From: Nocardia blacklockiae
Lineage (GTDB): Bacteria; Actinomycetota; Actinomycetes; Mycobacteriales; Mycobacteriaceae
NCBI RefSeq assembly: GCF_015477355.1
Contig: NZ_JADLRJ010000002.1
Span: 62,001-126,000, forward strand
Reading direction: 5' to 3'
Length of the DNA: 64,000 bases
This document shows, piece by piece, positions 40,833-48,208 of the stretch; the first letter of the stretch is position 1; each line of letters opens with the position of its first letter. Made by a program: the position numbers and the translations under genes. Under the pieces are notes generated by a model that saw only the letters and a program-made list of their open reading frames with translations, made no database searches and was not told where the DNA came from.

Positions 40833-40994
40833 TCGGTATCGTTCATCGACGACTGGCTCGCCGGCGCCGCCCCGGCCATCACACAATCGTTCACCGCGTT
40901 CGTCGGCTCGCACGGCTACACACTCACAGACTTACGAGCCAACTTGGACCGGTTCGTCGGCATGCTCGGCGGCGCCACCATCGCCGACCGCTAG
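40833..40994 (+). pseudogene. Orphan coding fragment inside the IS5 left end
   Basis: The frame from 40833 to TAG 40992-40994 reads SFIDDWLAGAAPAITQSFTA and continues for about 50 residues with good codon bias. It follows an in-frame TGA at 40830 and has no start codon, so it looks like the 3' end of a truncated gene. The family is not recognised and it is not obviously a transposase. Confidence 0.3.
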
Positions 40995-41018
40995 AATCGG
41001 ATTCCGTGCCCCGTAACG

Positions 41019-41675
41019 TCATCCCCCGATCGGACGTTCTTCTATTTTGCCGTCGAAGCAGAACCAATACCAGTCACCGCTGAGGTGATGGAGTTTGCCA
41101 TTTGCGGGAGCGCCGGTGAGCTGGGCGAATCCGGCTCCGCGCGAGCAGTAGTTCAGGGCCCAGTAGCCCGCTGCGCGGCTGGTCGCGAAGTAGATACCCG
41201 AGGCGTCGCGGATGCTCGAGGTCGAGAGCGAATCGTCAACGCGGTAGAGGCCGAGCCGGTGACCTTCGAACGTCCACGGATCGACACCATCGCGCACCTG
41301 CCGTGCGGCATCTTCGAAGCTGTGCTCGGAGAACTGCCAACGCACAACGATCGGTAGGTCTGCGCTCCACGCAGCCACCGTGCATGCCACCACCAGCGCA
41401 GGCGCAAACAGGGGACCGAGTTCGGGTCCCCAAAGCCTCCGGGATACGACCACCCCGGCCAGGTAACCGACCATCCCGAAGAAAAACGCGACCGCTGCGA
41501 CGGTCAAGAACAATTTCCACAGCGCCGATTCGGCGCCGGCCGGGTCGCTGGCATAGACGAGTAGGCCCAGGCAAGACACAACGGTGCAGGCGAGCAACAG
41601 ATGCCAGGCGAGCCGTGACCGAAGTCGTCGATTGTCTCGCCGACCGGGAAGATTGTCGGACTGCGCCGTGCTCAT
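41019..41675 (-). CDS. Membrane protein with extracytoplasmic domain, 218 aa
   Basis: Three hydrophobic segments lie in the first half (LAWHLLLACTVVSCLGLLVY, LFLTVAAVAFFFGMVGYLAG, LFAPALVVACTVAAWS). They are followed by a soluble C-terminal domain of about 110 residues, rich in aromatic residues, with three Cys (WALNYCSRGAG, WYWFCFDG). I do not recognise it. Topology would place the C-terminal domain outside the cell if the N-terminus is inside. It lies in the segment framed by IS5 ends, downstream of the AbiTii-like array in the same orientation but separated from it by 345 bases that contain insertion-sequence-like repeats. Confidence 0.65.
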   Translation of the reverse strand: MSTAQSDNLPGRRDNRRLRSRLAWHLLLACTVVSCLGLLVYASDPAGAESALWKLFLTVAAVAFFFGMVGYLAGVVVSRRLWGPELGPLFAPALVVACTVAAWSADLPIVVRWQFSEHSFEDAARQVRDGVDPWTFEGHRLGLYRVDDSLSTSSIRDASGIYFATSRAAGYWALNYCSRGAGFAQLTGAPANGKLHHLSGDWYWFCFDGKIEERPIGG

Positions 41676-41732
41676 CCCGGAAGCCTAGCCTCGATGGGAC
41701 GTGACACACCCAAGTCCGGACACGCCGACCGC

Positions 41733-41823
41733 GTGACGTCAAAATTCACCGATACACCAGGCCCTGATCGAGCCCAAGTGACGCCAGGATTCACCGATAA
41801 CTGACGTCGGAATTCACCCTTAC
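41733..41823. repeat. Three degenerate 23-bp direct repeats (insertion-sequence-like end)
   Basis: GTGACGTCAAAATTCACCGA (from 41733), GTGACGCCAGGATTCACCGA (from 41778) and CTGACGTCGGAATTCACCCT (from 41801) share the core TGACGyC-n2-ATTCACC. Multiple short repeats of this kind are reminiscent of IS21-family ends, but no istA/istB gene is present. The surrounding 41676-42020 gap holds no supported gene; a 48-codon ORF at 41888-42034 is doubtful. Confidence 0.45.
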
Positions 41824-42020
41824 GGCCATCTCGGCAGGTTACATAGACAATGACACATCATCTGCGGTCGAATTGAGGACCGGTGACATGACCCTGGGCG
41901 CGGGGTCGGCGGCGCATCGGTTGAGACTTCTGGCTGCTTACACAGCTCCGATCAGTGGTGCAGCACCCTATTCGACTCTGGCGCAGTACTTTTCAAGGCG
42001 TCGAGGGTGCACGGTTCGTG

Positions 42021-42767
42021 TCAAGATCGGCTGAACCAGCTCCGCCATCGTTGCCGCCACGGTTCGCCTGAGCGGGAGGGCGCGTGCTGGGCCTGCGTGC
42101 CGGCCGGGCCTTGGCCGATGACACCAGTGTTGTTCTCGACGTTCACATGGTATTCGTTGCGTGAGCCGTTCACGTGCACGTGAACGGCCGCGTCGGCTTG
42201 TCGCCGAGTCGGTAGCTGGTCGAGCGGAACGTCCTTGGCCATGTCCATCACCATCTCAACGAGCGTGGTTCGGATAACGCTGAGTACACCTCCCAGGGAT
42301 ACCGACGAAACCTGGTAGTAGAGATCGGCGATCCAGGGGTCGCCGTCCTTCCGCGCACCGTTCCACCGCGACGCCGCAAACTTGAGGCTCTCCAACCGAA
42401 TCTGGTGGGTTTTCCCACTGTCTGCCATGCCGGCGAGATCCTCGATCGGGGCCCTGAACGACACCAATTCGGGGATGAGATCCTGGGCGTCCGCTGGGGC
42501 CATGTATCGGGAGACGGACTGCCCCGGCACGTAGACCTGGGAGATGGAAATGGAATCCAGGTAGAGCGGTAACCGGAGTTTCCGGTAGTCCGGGACCGCT
42601 GCACGGCCCCCATAGCCCTTCAGCTCGCTCGCCGCCCACGAACGTAGCACCTCGGACCTGGTGACCGCCCCCAGCGCCAGGCACGTACGCAGAAGTCCTG
42701 GCAGGGATTCGCTCTCGTCGAGAACTCGTTCACGAAGATCGCGGAGCAGTTCGGCATCGGCCACCAT
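42021..42767 (-). CDS. AbiTii-domain protein, copy A (248 aa)
   Basis: Residues 5-75 (LLRDLRERVLDESESLPGLL, then ALGAVTRSEVLRSWAASELK, GYGG and VPDYRKLRLPL) match the AbiTii pattern: a helical acidic start, an LLR-x-C-L-x-LG turn and W-x-x-x-ELxGY, as known from abortive-infection systems. Near residues 196-230 a strand-rich segment ends in GVIGQGPAGTQAQH. The tail is short, basic and Trp-rich (WRQRWRSWFSRS), unlike the longer Gly/Ala-rich ends of copies B and C. It is the third gene of the array, 32 bases after copy B. Role in phage abortive infection is inferred from the family. Confidence 0.75.
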   Translation of the reverse strand: MVADAELLRDLRERVLDESESLPGLLRTCLALGAVTRSEVLRSWAASELKGYGGRAAVPDYRKLRLPLYLDSISISQVYVPGQSVSRYMAPADAQDLIPELVSFRAPIEDLAGMADSGKTHQIRLESLKFAASRWNGARKDGDPWIADLYYQVSSVSLGGVLSVIRTTLVEMVMDMAKDVPLDQLPTRRQADAAVHVHVNGSRNEYHVNVENNTGVIGQGPAGTQAQHAPSRSGEPWRQRWRSWFSRS

Positions 42768-42799
42768 CCCAGGTCAACCCGCTCTCTTCGGCGACAGCA

Positions 42800-43738
42800 T
42801 CACATCGCCGAGGTGATAGCGCCGACGACTGCGGAGGCCGTTTCGGAAGCTACGGCACCACCGAGGGCACCACCGAAGGCTGCGCCCATACGCTGGAGGG
42901 CTCGCCAGCGGCCACGGACTGCTTCGGGTTCCGGATTCTCCTGGCGCACTGCTTCTTCGAAGTCGTCGACGGTCCGTGCCGCGTCGGCACGATCGTCGTC
43001 ATCATCAATCTCGGCGACCGCGTTTCGCAGTTGCTCAAGCAAATCGGCCAGCTCTTGGCCTGTGTTCGTGACGTGCTGTGTCTGCGAAGAACCCGGGCCC
43101 TGGCCGATGACGCCGGAGTTTGTACCGACCTCGATGTGATAATGGTCCTGGGTGCCGTGCAGGTTTACTTGAACCGCGGAATCGACCTGGTTGCGTGGGG
43201 GCAGCCCGTCGAAGGGAACGTCTCTAGTCATGTCAGCCACCATCTCCACCAGTGTCGTCCGGATCTTTCCGACAATCCCCGCCATTGCTGCAGGTGAGGT
43301 CAGACAATACGCTTGCTCGACGCGCGTGAAGGGAAGGCCTTCCGCCCTTCTGGCTGCGACCAGCAGGCCATCCTGGCGATGCTGGAGGCGGTGGGTCGAG
43401 GCCGCCAAGCTTTCCAGTTCCTCTACCGACTGTAGGACCTTCATCGACTGGAGTCTGTCGCGGTCTTCTGGGTGAAGGTGCCACACGGCGACGGAATATC
43501 CCTGCATCGGCATGGCCCCAATCCAGCCGTCGACCGTCAGCGACATCTGGAGCCGCCGATATTTCGGAACCTCATCCTGCGCGTCGTAACCGTGCAGTTC
43601 GGCACTTGCCCAGGCGCGCAGGGCATCCGAGCCGGTTTCGGCGCCGAGTAGCAGGCACGTGCGCAAGAGCCCGGCCAAGGGTTCGGACTCGTCAATCACA
43701 CGCCGGCGGAGGTTCTCCATCACGTAACTGCCGGACAT
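42800..43738 (-). CDS. AbiTii-domain protein, copy B (312 aa)
   Basis: Residues 6-70 repeat the AbiTii pattern (RRRVIDESEPLAGLLRTCLL, WASAELHGYDAQDEVPKYRR). The shared middle includes IRTTLVEMVADMTRDVPFDG and PPRNQVDSAVQVNLHG, then the strand motif HIEVGTNSGVIGQGPGSSQT. A short acidic helical region (EIDDDDDRADAARTVDDFEE) and a hydrophobic Gly/Ala-rich C-terminus (FGGALGGAVASETASAVVGA) follow; the latter could insert in membrane or pack as a helix hairpin. Its ATG begins two bases after the copy C stop, so the two are coupled. It is a paralogue, not a duplicate from assembly, since it is much diverged from A and C. Confidence 0.75.
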   Translation of the reverse strand: MSGSYVMENLRRRVIDESEPLAGLLRTCLLLGAETGSDALRAWASAELHGYDAQDEVPKYRRLQMSLTVDGWIGAMPMQGYSVAVWHLHPEDRDRLQSMKVLQSVEELESLAASTHRLQHRQDGLLVAARRAEGLPFTRVEQAYCLTSPAAMAGIVGKIRTTLVEMVADMTRDVPFDGLPPRNQVDSAVQVNLHGTQDHYHIEVGTNSGVIGQGPGSSQTQHVTNTGQELADLLEQLRNAVAEIDDDDDRADAARTVDDFEEAVRQENPEPEAVRGRWRALQRMGAAFGGALGGAVASETASAVVGAITSAM

Positions 43739-43740
43739 CG

Positions 43741-44664
43741 CTAGGTGAACGCTCCTGCCGCCGCTTGAACACCTTCGCTGACGGTTGCCGTGAGCGCCAC
43801 ATTCCCGATACCGGCGGCCAGCCTGCTCAGCATCCCGCCCCGGCGGCGCATCGTCTCCGGATCACCGTGTGCAACAGCTTCTTCGAAGTCGTCGACCGAT
43901 TGAGCGAGGGCGGCGCGATCGTCGGGATCGTCGATTTCTGCCAGCGCCGCCCGGATCATCGCGAGGGCCGCGTCCGGATTCGAGTCGGTGCCGCTGTGCT
44001 GGGTTTGGGTCGATCCCGCGCCTTGCCCGATCACACCCTGGTTGGTGCCGACCTCGATGTTGTACTGCTCATGGGTTCCCCCATAGACGTGGACCTGCAC
44101 GGCCGCGTCGACCTGGTTGCGTGTCGGCAGCTGATCGAAAGGGAGATCTTGGGTCATGTCGAGCACCATCTCCAGCAGGGTCGTGCGGATTGTGCCGAGC
44201 AGGCCGGGCACGGTCGAGTCGGAGGTCATAAAGTAGAGCTGGACGATCTCCTGTGCGAACGGCAGCTTCTTGTTCCAGACGGAGGCCGCGAAGCTCAGTC
44301 CGGCAAACCCGATTCGATGGCTACCGTTCATCGCAGCGAGGTCTTCAACCGGTTGCCGGAACGCGATCGTCTCCGGGATGAACTCCTGCGCATCCGGCGG
44401 CGCGGCCAATCTCGCGATGTTCTGCCCCTGTAGGAAGCTATAGCCGCTGGTCGAATCTACGAACAGCGGTAGGGACAATTCGCGGTAGTCCGGAACCTTC
44501 TCATCGGGGCCGTAACCCTTCAATTCCTGAGTCGCCCAGTGTCTTAGCTCTGCGGACTTCGTGATCGCGCCCAGCGCCAGGCATGTGCGCAGCAACCCCG
44601 CGAGGGGCTCATTTTCATCGAGGACTCGCGCACGGAGGTCTCGAAGCAGATCAGCATCCGCCAT
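43741..44664 (-). CDS. AbiTii-domain protein, copy C (307 aa)
   Basis: First gene of the array. The ATG at 44664 (MADADLLRDLRARVLDENEP) is chosen by alignment with copies A and B; the frame is open to 44772 without homology. The AbiTii part shows LLRTCLALGAITKSAELRHW and ELKGYGPDEKVPDYREL. It then shares IRTTLLEMVLDMTQDLPFDQ, PTRNQVDAAVQVHVYG and EVGTNQGVIGQGAGSTQTQH, an acidic helix (AEIDDPDDRAALAQSVDDFE) and a hydrophobic end (GIGNVALTATVSEGVQAAAG). The promoter presumably lies in 44665-44828, just inside the IS5 remnant. Confidence 0.75.
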   Translation of the reverse strand: MADADLLRDLRARVLDENEPLAGLLRTCLALGAITKSAELRHWATQELKGYGPDEKVPDYRELSLPLFVDSTSGYSFLQGQNIARLAAPPDAQEFIPETIAFRQPVEDLAAMNGSHRIGFAGLSFAASVWNKKLPFAQEIVQLYFMTSDSTVPGLLGTIRTTLLEMVLDMTQDLPFDQLPTRNQVDAAVQVHVYGGTHEQYNIEVGTNQGVIGQGAGSTQTQHSGTDSNPDAALAMIRAALAEIDDPDDRAALAQSVDDFEEAVAHGDPETMRRRGGMLSRLAAGIGNVALTATVSEGVQAAAGAFT

Positions 44665-44828
44665 GGCGACAAGCCTGCCAGACACCTCCGACACAACCCG
44701 CATCGATCGAAGCGTTTGCCGCTCGCCACTATCGAACAGTCCGTCGCGGTCGACCAGATGCCGGACGGTCAAGGTGAATCTGACAACCTAAGCGCCGCAG
44801 AACCATGATTTACACGCAGGTAGCCCCG

Positions 44829-45055
44829 AGCGGCGTGACCAGATCGCCAACCGCAAACGCAAGGGACGCGCCGGCGGACGCGCACCGAACTTCGACCCGC
44901 ACACTACAAGCGGCGCAACGTCATCGAACGCGCCTTCAACAAGGTCAAACACTGGCGCGCGGTCGCCACCCGATACAACAAGCTCTCGATCACCTACCGC
45001 GCCGGACTCGTCCTAGCCCTCGTCGCGGATGGCTCAAATCATTGGGAGACACAAC
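44829..45055 (+). pseudogene. IS5-family transposase, C-terminal remnant with frameshift
   Basis: From about 44831 one frame reads RRDQIANRKRKGRAGGRAPN and FDP. After a one-base shift near 44900-44905 another reads YKRRNVIERAFNKVKHWRAV and ATRYNKLSITYRAGLVLALV. This is the conserved C-terminal part of IS5-family transposases, including the E of the DDE region in R-x-x-x-E-R-x-F. The N-terminal two thirds are missing, so the element is dead. It ends in the right inverted repeat at 45041-45055. Confidence 0.8.
45041..45055 (-). repeat. IS5-type terminal inverted repeat, right
   Basis: ATTGGGAGACACAAC abuts CTAG at 45056-45059, a YTAR-type target that also contains the dnaG stop codon (CTA on +, TAG on minus). 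It pairs with the left repeat at 40743-40758, enclosing 4.3 kb. Confidence 0.65.
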
Positions 45056-46942
45056 CTAGGGCCGTGGTCCGCGACTGCGTGTCGTGGCTTTGACATGCGA
45101 CAGGGTTCGGCGCTCTCGGGTTTGTTCTGTGCCCGTTACGGTGCCGACCGGCGAGGCAGTTGCTGTCGGTGCCGCAGAAGCGGGGTTCGCGTGCAGTTCG
45201 GCGCGGCGTTGTCGGAGCGCGGTGATGAGCGCCGGGTTCTGGCCCTGGGCGATGCGATCGGCGAGGTAGGAATCATGCAGGCCGACGACGGCGGTGGCGA
45301 TGTAGACACCGGCGTCGGCCTTGGATACCGGGAATGGGGTGACGACCAGTTCATGGGCCAGTTGTGAATCTGCTTCGAGATTCGCGATCAATCGACTGAC
45401 CCATCCAGCCGGGTCCGAGGCGGCGGCGGTGCCGCCGCTGTCGGCGATTGCTTGGCGGAGGCGTGCGCAGTCGGGCTGGTCGAACGCTTCGACGGGCAGG
45501 TCGTCGAATCCGTTGGCTGCGGCGTGGGAGGCGTGGTGGAGCGCGCCGTGCAGGACGGTTCGCTGGAGGTGCGTCCGGTCGCGCTCGGGTGGTGGTGCAG
45601 GGGGTTCGGGTTGGTTCGGTGTGGCGTGGGTGCCGAGGATGGCGGTGGCGTCGACACCACACCAGCCGGCGGCTTGCCGTGCGTATTCGGTGCGGGTGAG
45701 GGGGTCGTGGATGCGGCCGATCAGGGTCCGGGCTTGTCCGGCGGCGGCGATGCGCCCGGAGACGTCGGTGAGGTCGAATTCGCTGATGGCGCTGCGGAGT
45801 ACGAAGTCGATGAGGGGCCCGCGTGCGTCGAGCAGGTGGTGTAGTGCGGTGTCGCCGTCCTGCTGGCGCAGTTCGCAGGGGTCGCGGCCGTCTGGCACGA
45901 TCACGACCGAGGAGCGGCCCGGCATTGCTGCGGCGTGGCCGAATGCTTTGGTGGCGGCGGTCGTTCCGGCGGTGTCGCCGTCGAACATGTAGATGATTTC
46001 GGCGCGCCAGTCCGAGTCGTCGAGGGTCATGCGGCGCAGGGTGGTGAGGTGGTGTTCGCCGAACGCGGTCCCGCAGGCGGCGACGGTGTTGGTGATTCCG
46101 GCGGCGTGCATGGCCATGACGTCGGTGTAGCCCTCGACGACGACGGCTTGGTGAGTCGAGGCGATGCGGCGTTTGGCATGGTCGATGCCGAAGAGGACGT
46201 GAGACTTCTTGTACAGCGGTGTTTCTGGGGAGTTGAGGTATTTGGCGTCGATGGGGTCGTCGGAGTAGATCCGGCGGGCGCCGAATCCGGTGACTTCGCC
46301 GGTGCGGCTGCGGATCGGCCAGACCAGTCGGCCGCGGAAGCGGTCGATCATTCCGTTCCGTCCCGGTCGGGACAGGCCCGCGGTTTCGAGTTCTCGGGCC
46401 GTGAATCCTTTCTGCAGTAGGTGTTTGGTGAGTCGGTCCCAGTTCGTGGGGGCATAGCCGCAGCCGAAGTGTTCGATGATCGTGGAGTCGAAGTCTCGTT
46501 GTTGGAGGAATTGGCGGGCGGTCGCGGCGTCCGGTGTGGATAGCTGGTCGGAATAGAACTCGGCGGCGGCTGCGGTGGCGGCGACCAGGCGGGCGCGGGT
46601 GTTGCGGTCGGCGGCCGCGGAGGGTCCGCCGCCTTCGTAGCGGAGCCGGTGGCCGACGCGGTCGGCGGCGAGCTCGACGGCTTCGCGGAATCCGATCTGT
46701 TCGTGTTTCTGGAGGAAGGTGAACACGTCGCCGCCTTCACCGCAGCCGAAACAGTGGAATCGCCCATGGCTGGGACGCACGTGGAACGAGGGGGTCTTCT
46801 CGTCGTGGAACGGGCACAGCCCTTTCAGCGAATCGGCACCGGCCGGTCGCAGCGCGACGTAGGCGCCGATGATCTGCTCGACGTGCGCCAGGTCGCGGAC
46901 CGCCTCGATCTCGCGCTCCGGAATTCGTCCGGACTGCTTCAC
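45056..46942 (-). CDS. dnaG: DnaG-type DNA primase
   Basis: The 628-aa protein synthesises RNA primers. The N-terminal zinc finger has CPFHDEKTPSF (Cys43, His46) and CFGC (Cys64, Cys67). The core follows with GYAPTNWDRL, FRGRLVWPI and GFGARRI. The TOPRIM domain shows VVVEGYTDVMAMH (Glu270) and MFDGDTAG (Asp321, Asp323). The C-terminal 200 residues are divergent from chromosomal DnaG, as expected for a plasmid copy. GTG 46942 has AAGGAG six bases upstream. It closes the transfer operon, so it likely primes second-strand synthesis after transfer. The IS5 right end begins at its stop codon; a small loss of C-terminal residues cannot be excluded. Confidence 0.93.
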   Translation of the reverse strand: MKQSGRIPEREIEAVRDLAHVEQIIGAYVALRPAGADSLKGLCPFHDEKTPSFHVRPSHGRFHCFGCGEGGDVFTFLQKHEQIGFREAVELAADRVGHRLRYEGGGPSAAADRNTRARLVAATAAAAEFYSDQLSTPDAATARQFLQQRDFDSTIIEHFGCGYAPTNWDRLTKHLLQKGFTARELETAGLSRPGRNGMIDRFRGRLVWPIRSRTGEVTGFGARRIYSDDPIDAKYLNSPETPLYKKSHVLFGIDHAKRRIASTHQAVVVEGYTDVMAMHAAGITNTVAACGTAFGEHHLTTLRRMTLDDSDWRAEIIYMFDGDTAGTTAATKAFGHAAAMPGRSSVVIVPDGRDPCELRQQDGDTALHHLLDARGPLIDFVLRSAISEFDLTDVSGRIAAAGQARTLIGRIHDPLTRTEYARQAAGWCGVDATAILGTHATPNQPEPPAPPPERDRTHLQRTVLHGALHHASHAAANGFDDLPVEAFDQPDCARLRQAIADSGGTAAASDPAGWVSRLIANLEADSQLAHELVVTPFPVSKADAGVYIATAVVGLHDSYLADRIAQGQNPALITALRQRRAELHANPASAAPTATASPVGTVTGTEQTRERRTLSHVKATTRSRGPRP

Positions 46943-46978
46943 TATTCGCTCCTTCCGGCACGGATCGGCTTGAGTTAC

Positions 46979-48109
46979 TCAGTGCCCCAGAGTTTTTCGT
47001 CTGAGGCCGGCGCTCGGCGGCCGGAGGGGTGTGCGGCGCTGCCGTGATGCCGCAGGCCTAGGTTTCGGTGGTGGCGCACTGGTCAGGTTCGCCGTGGGCG
47101 CGGAGTGTGTACTGAGGTTCTGCCGGGATCGGAGTTCGCCGATCTTGGCGGTCACGTCGGCCGGGATCTGTATCGGCGGCACTACCACGTCGACGCCACC
47201 GCCGGGCCGCGGATACTCGGTGCCGTGCGCGAGGTCGCGCAGCATGTGGTCGGCGGAGGTGTATCCGGCCGCCATCTCCGGTTTGACCCACTGGGGATGA
47301 CCTGCGTATCGGGTGTAGGTGCGGGCGATCCAGTGGCCGCCTTCGATGCCGAGCGCAAGTTCACGGCGGGGATCGCCGGGATCGGTGAAGCGGATCGCGA
47401 GGTCGGTTCCCGGCGCGAGGTCCACCAGGGGGAAGGAGGGATCGACTGCTCCGGTCTCAGGAGACAGTGCTTCGAATCGATAGTTGGGCAGCGGAATTCG
47501 CCAGTCGGTGTCCACGACAGTCAGCGCGTCGAGCGCCGCCTGCCGTTCGCGCACGTTCAGCTGCGGGTGGCCGGTGACGCGGCGCTCCAGGTGACGGCGT
47601 TGGTCGGCCAGCGTGCGGCGCGCGTGCGCTTGGTGCGCTGTGGATGCCTGTGGACTGTCGGCAATCCGCGCGGTGAGCTGGTAAAGCCGCAGGGCGTCGT
47701 CGACGTCGCGGCCGTGTCGGTCGCGGGTTGCCGGAACAGGCATTTCGGTGAATGCCTGGGCGTGTTGTTCGATGGCCGCGGGGCTGGGCGGGGTGAACAG
47801 CGGTGCGCGCGGGGTGGCCGGGTCGGAGTCGATGGCGTCGAGCCGCTGGTGGACCAGGGTGCCGTGAGTGGTGAGTGCCGGGTGGGTCAGCAGGGTCTCG
47901 ATGCGCTGTTCGACTTCGTTGATCCGGTCGTTGAGGGTGGTGAGGAGCGCGGGGTCTGTCTCCCGGAGGTCCTGCGACAGGGTCTGGTACTGGTCGATGG
48001 CCAGTTGCAGGTCGGCTTCGAGGAATCCCGACGTCGGCGTCGGGGTGTCGGCATGGATCGCAAGTTCCGCCGGGAAGCCTCCGGGCGAGTGCGGCGCTGG
48101 CCCTGTCAT
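46979..48109 (-). CDS. Hypothetical transfer-operon protein, 376 aa
   Basis: Unrecognised. The N-terminal half is helical with coiled-coil character (LQLAIDQYQTLSQDLRETDP, RINEVEQRIETLL, LADQRRHLERRV). A beta-type domain follows near residues 205-320 (ELALGIEGGHWIARTYTRYA, VKPEMAAGYTSADHMLRDLA), then a basic Pro/Arg-rich tail. It has no Cys or membrane segment, so it is cytosolic. Its ATG overlaps the stop of a 22-codon leader ORF (ATGA). It precedes dnaG by 36 bases. Confidence 0.7.
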   Translation of the reverse strand: MTGPAPHSPGGFPAELAIHADTPTPTSGFLEADLQLAIDQYQTLSQDLRETDPALLTTLNDRINEVEQRIETLLTHPALTTHGTLVHQRLDAIDSDPATPRAPLFTPPSPAAIEQHAQAFTEMPVPATRDRHGRDVDDALRLYQLTARIADSPQASTAHQAHARRTLADQRRHLERRVTGHPQLNVRERQAALDALTVVDTDWRIPLPNYRFEALSPETGAVDPSFPLVDLAPGTDLAIRFTDPGDPRRELALGIEGGHWIARTYTRYAGHPQWVKPEMAAGYTSADHMLRDLAHGTEYPRPGGGVDVVVPPIQIPADVTAKIGELRSRQNLSTHSAPTANLTSAPPPKPRPAASRQRRTPLRPPSAGLRRKTLGH

Positions 48110-48174
48110 GTTGTAGTGCCTATTCCGGCCGGACCGCCGTGGGCGGTCGCGGTCTCGTGAGTGCGGGTCGTCAT
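48106..48174 (-). CDS. 22-aa leader-like micro-ORF
   Basis: On the minus strand an AAGGAG ribosome-binding site nine bases before ATG 48174 starts a 22-residue peptide beginning MTTRTHETATAHGGPAG. Its TGA (48106-48108) overlaps the next gene's ATG at 48109 (ATGA). The strong ribosome-binding site here, and the weak one of the following gene, imply translational coupling. No regulatory codon run is seen; eight of its 22 residues are Thr. Confidence 0.5.
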   Translation of the reverse strand: MTTRTHETATAHGGPAGIGTTT

Positions 48175-48208
48175 GTGGACTGTGCTCCTTGCGTGGGGCG
48201 GCGGAGGG

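Noticed and set aside
41888-42034. 48-codon + ORF next to the IS-like repeats
   Set aside because: It overlaps the end of AbiTii copy A on the other strand and has mixed codon usage. A GAGG sequence upstream is the only support.
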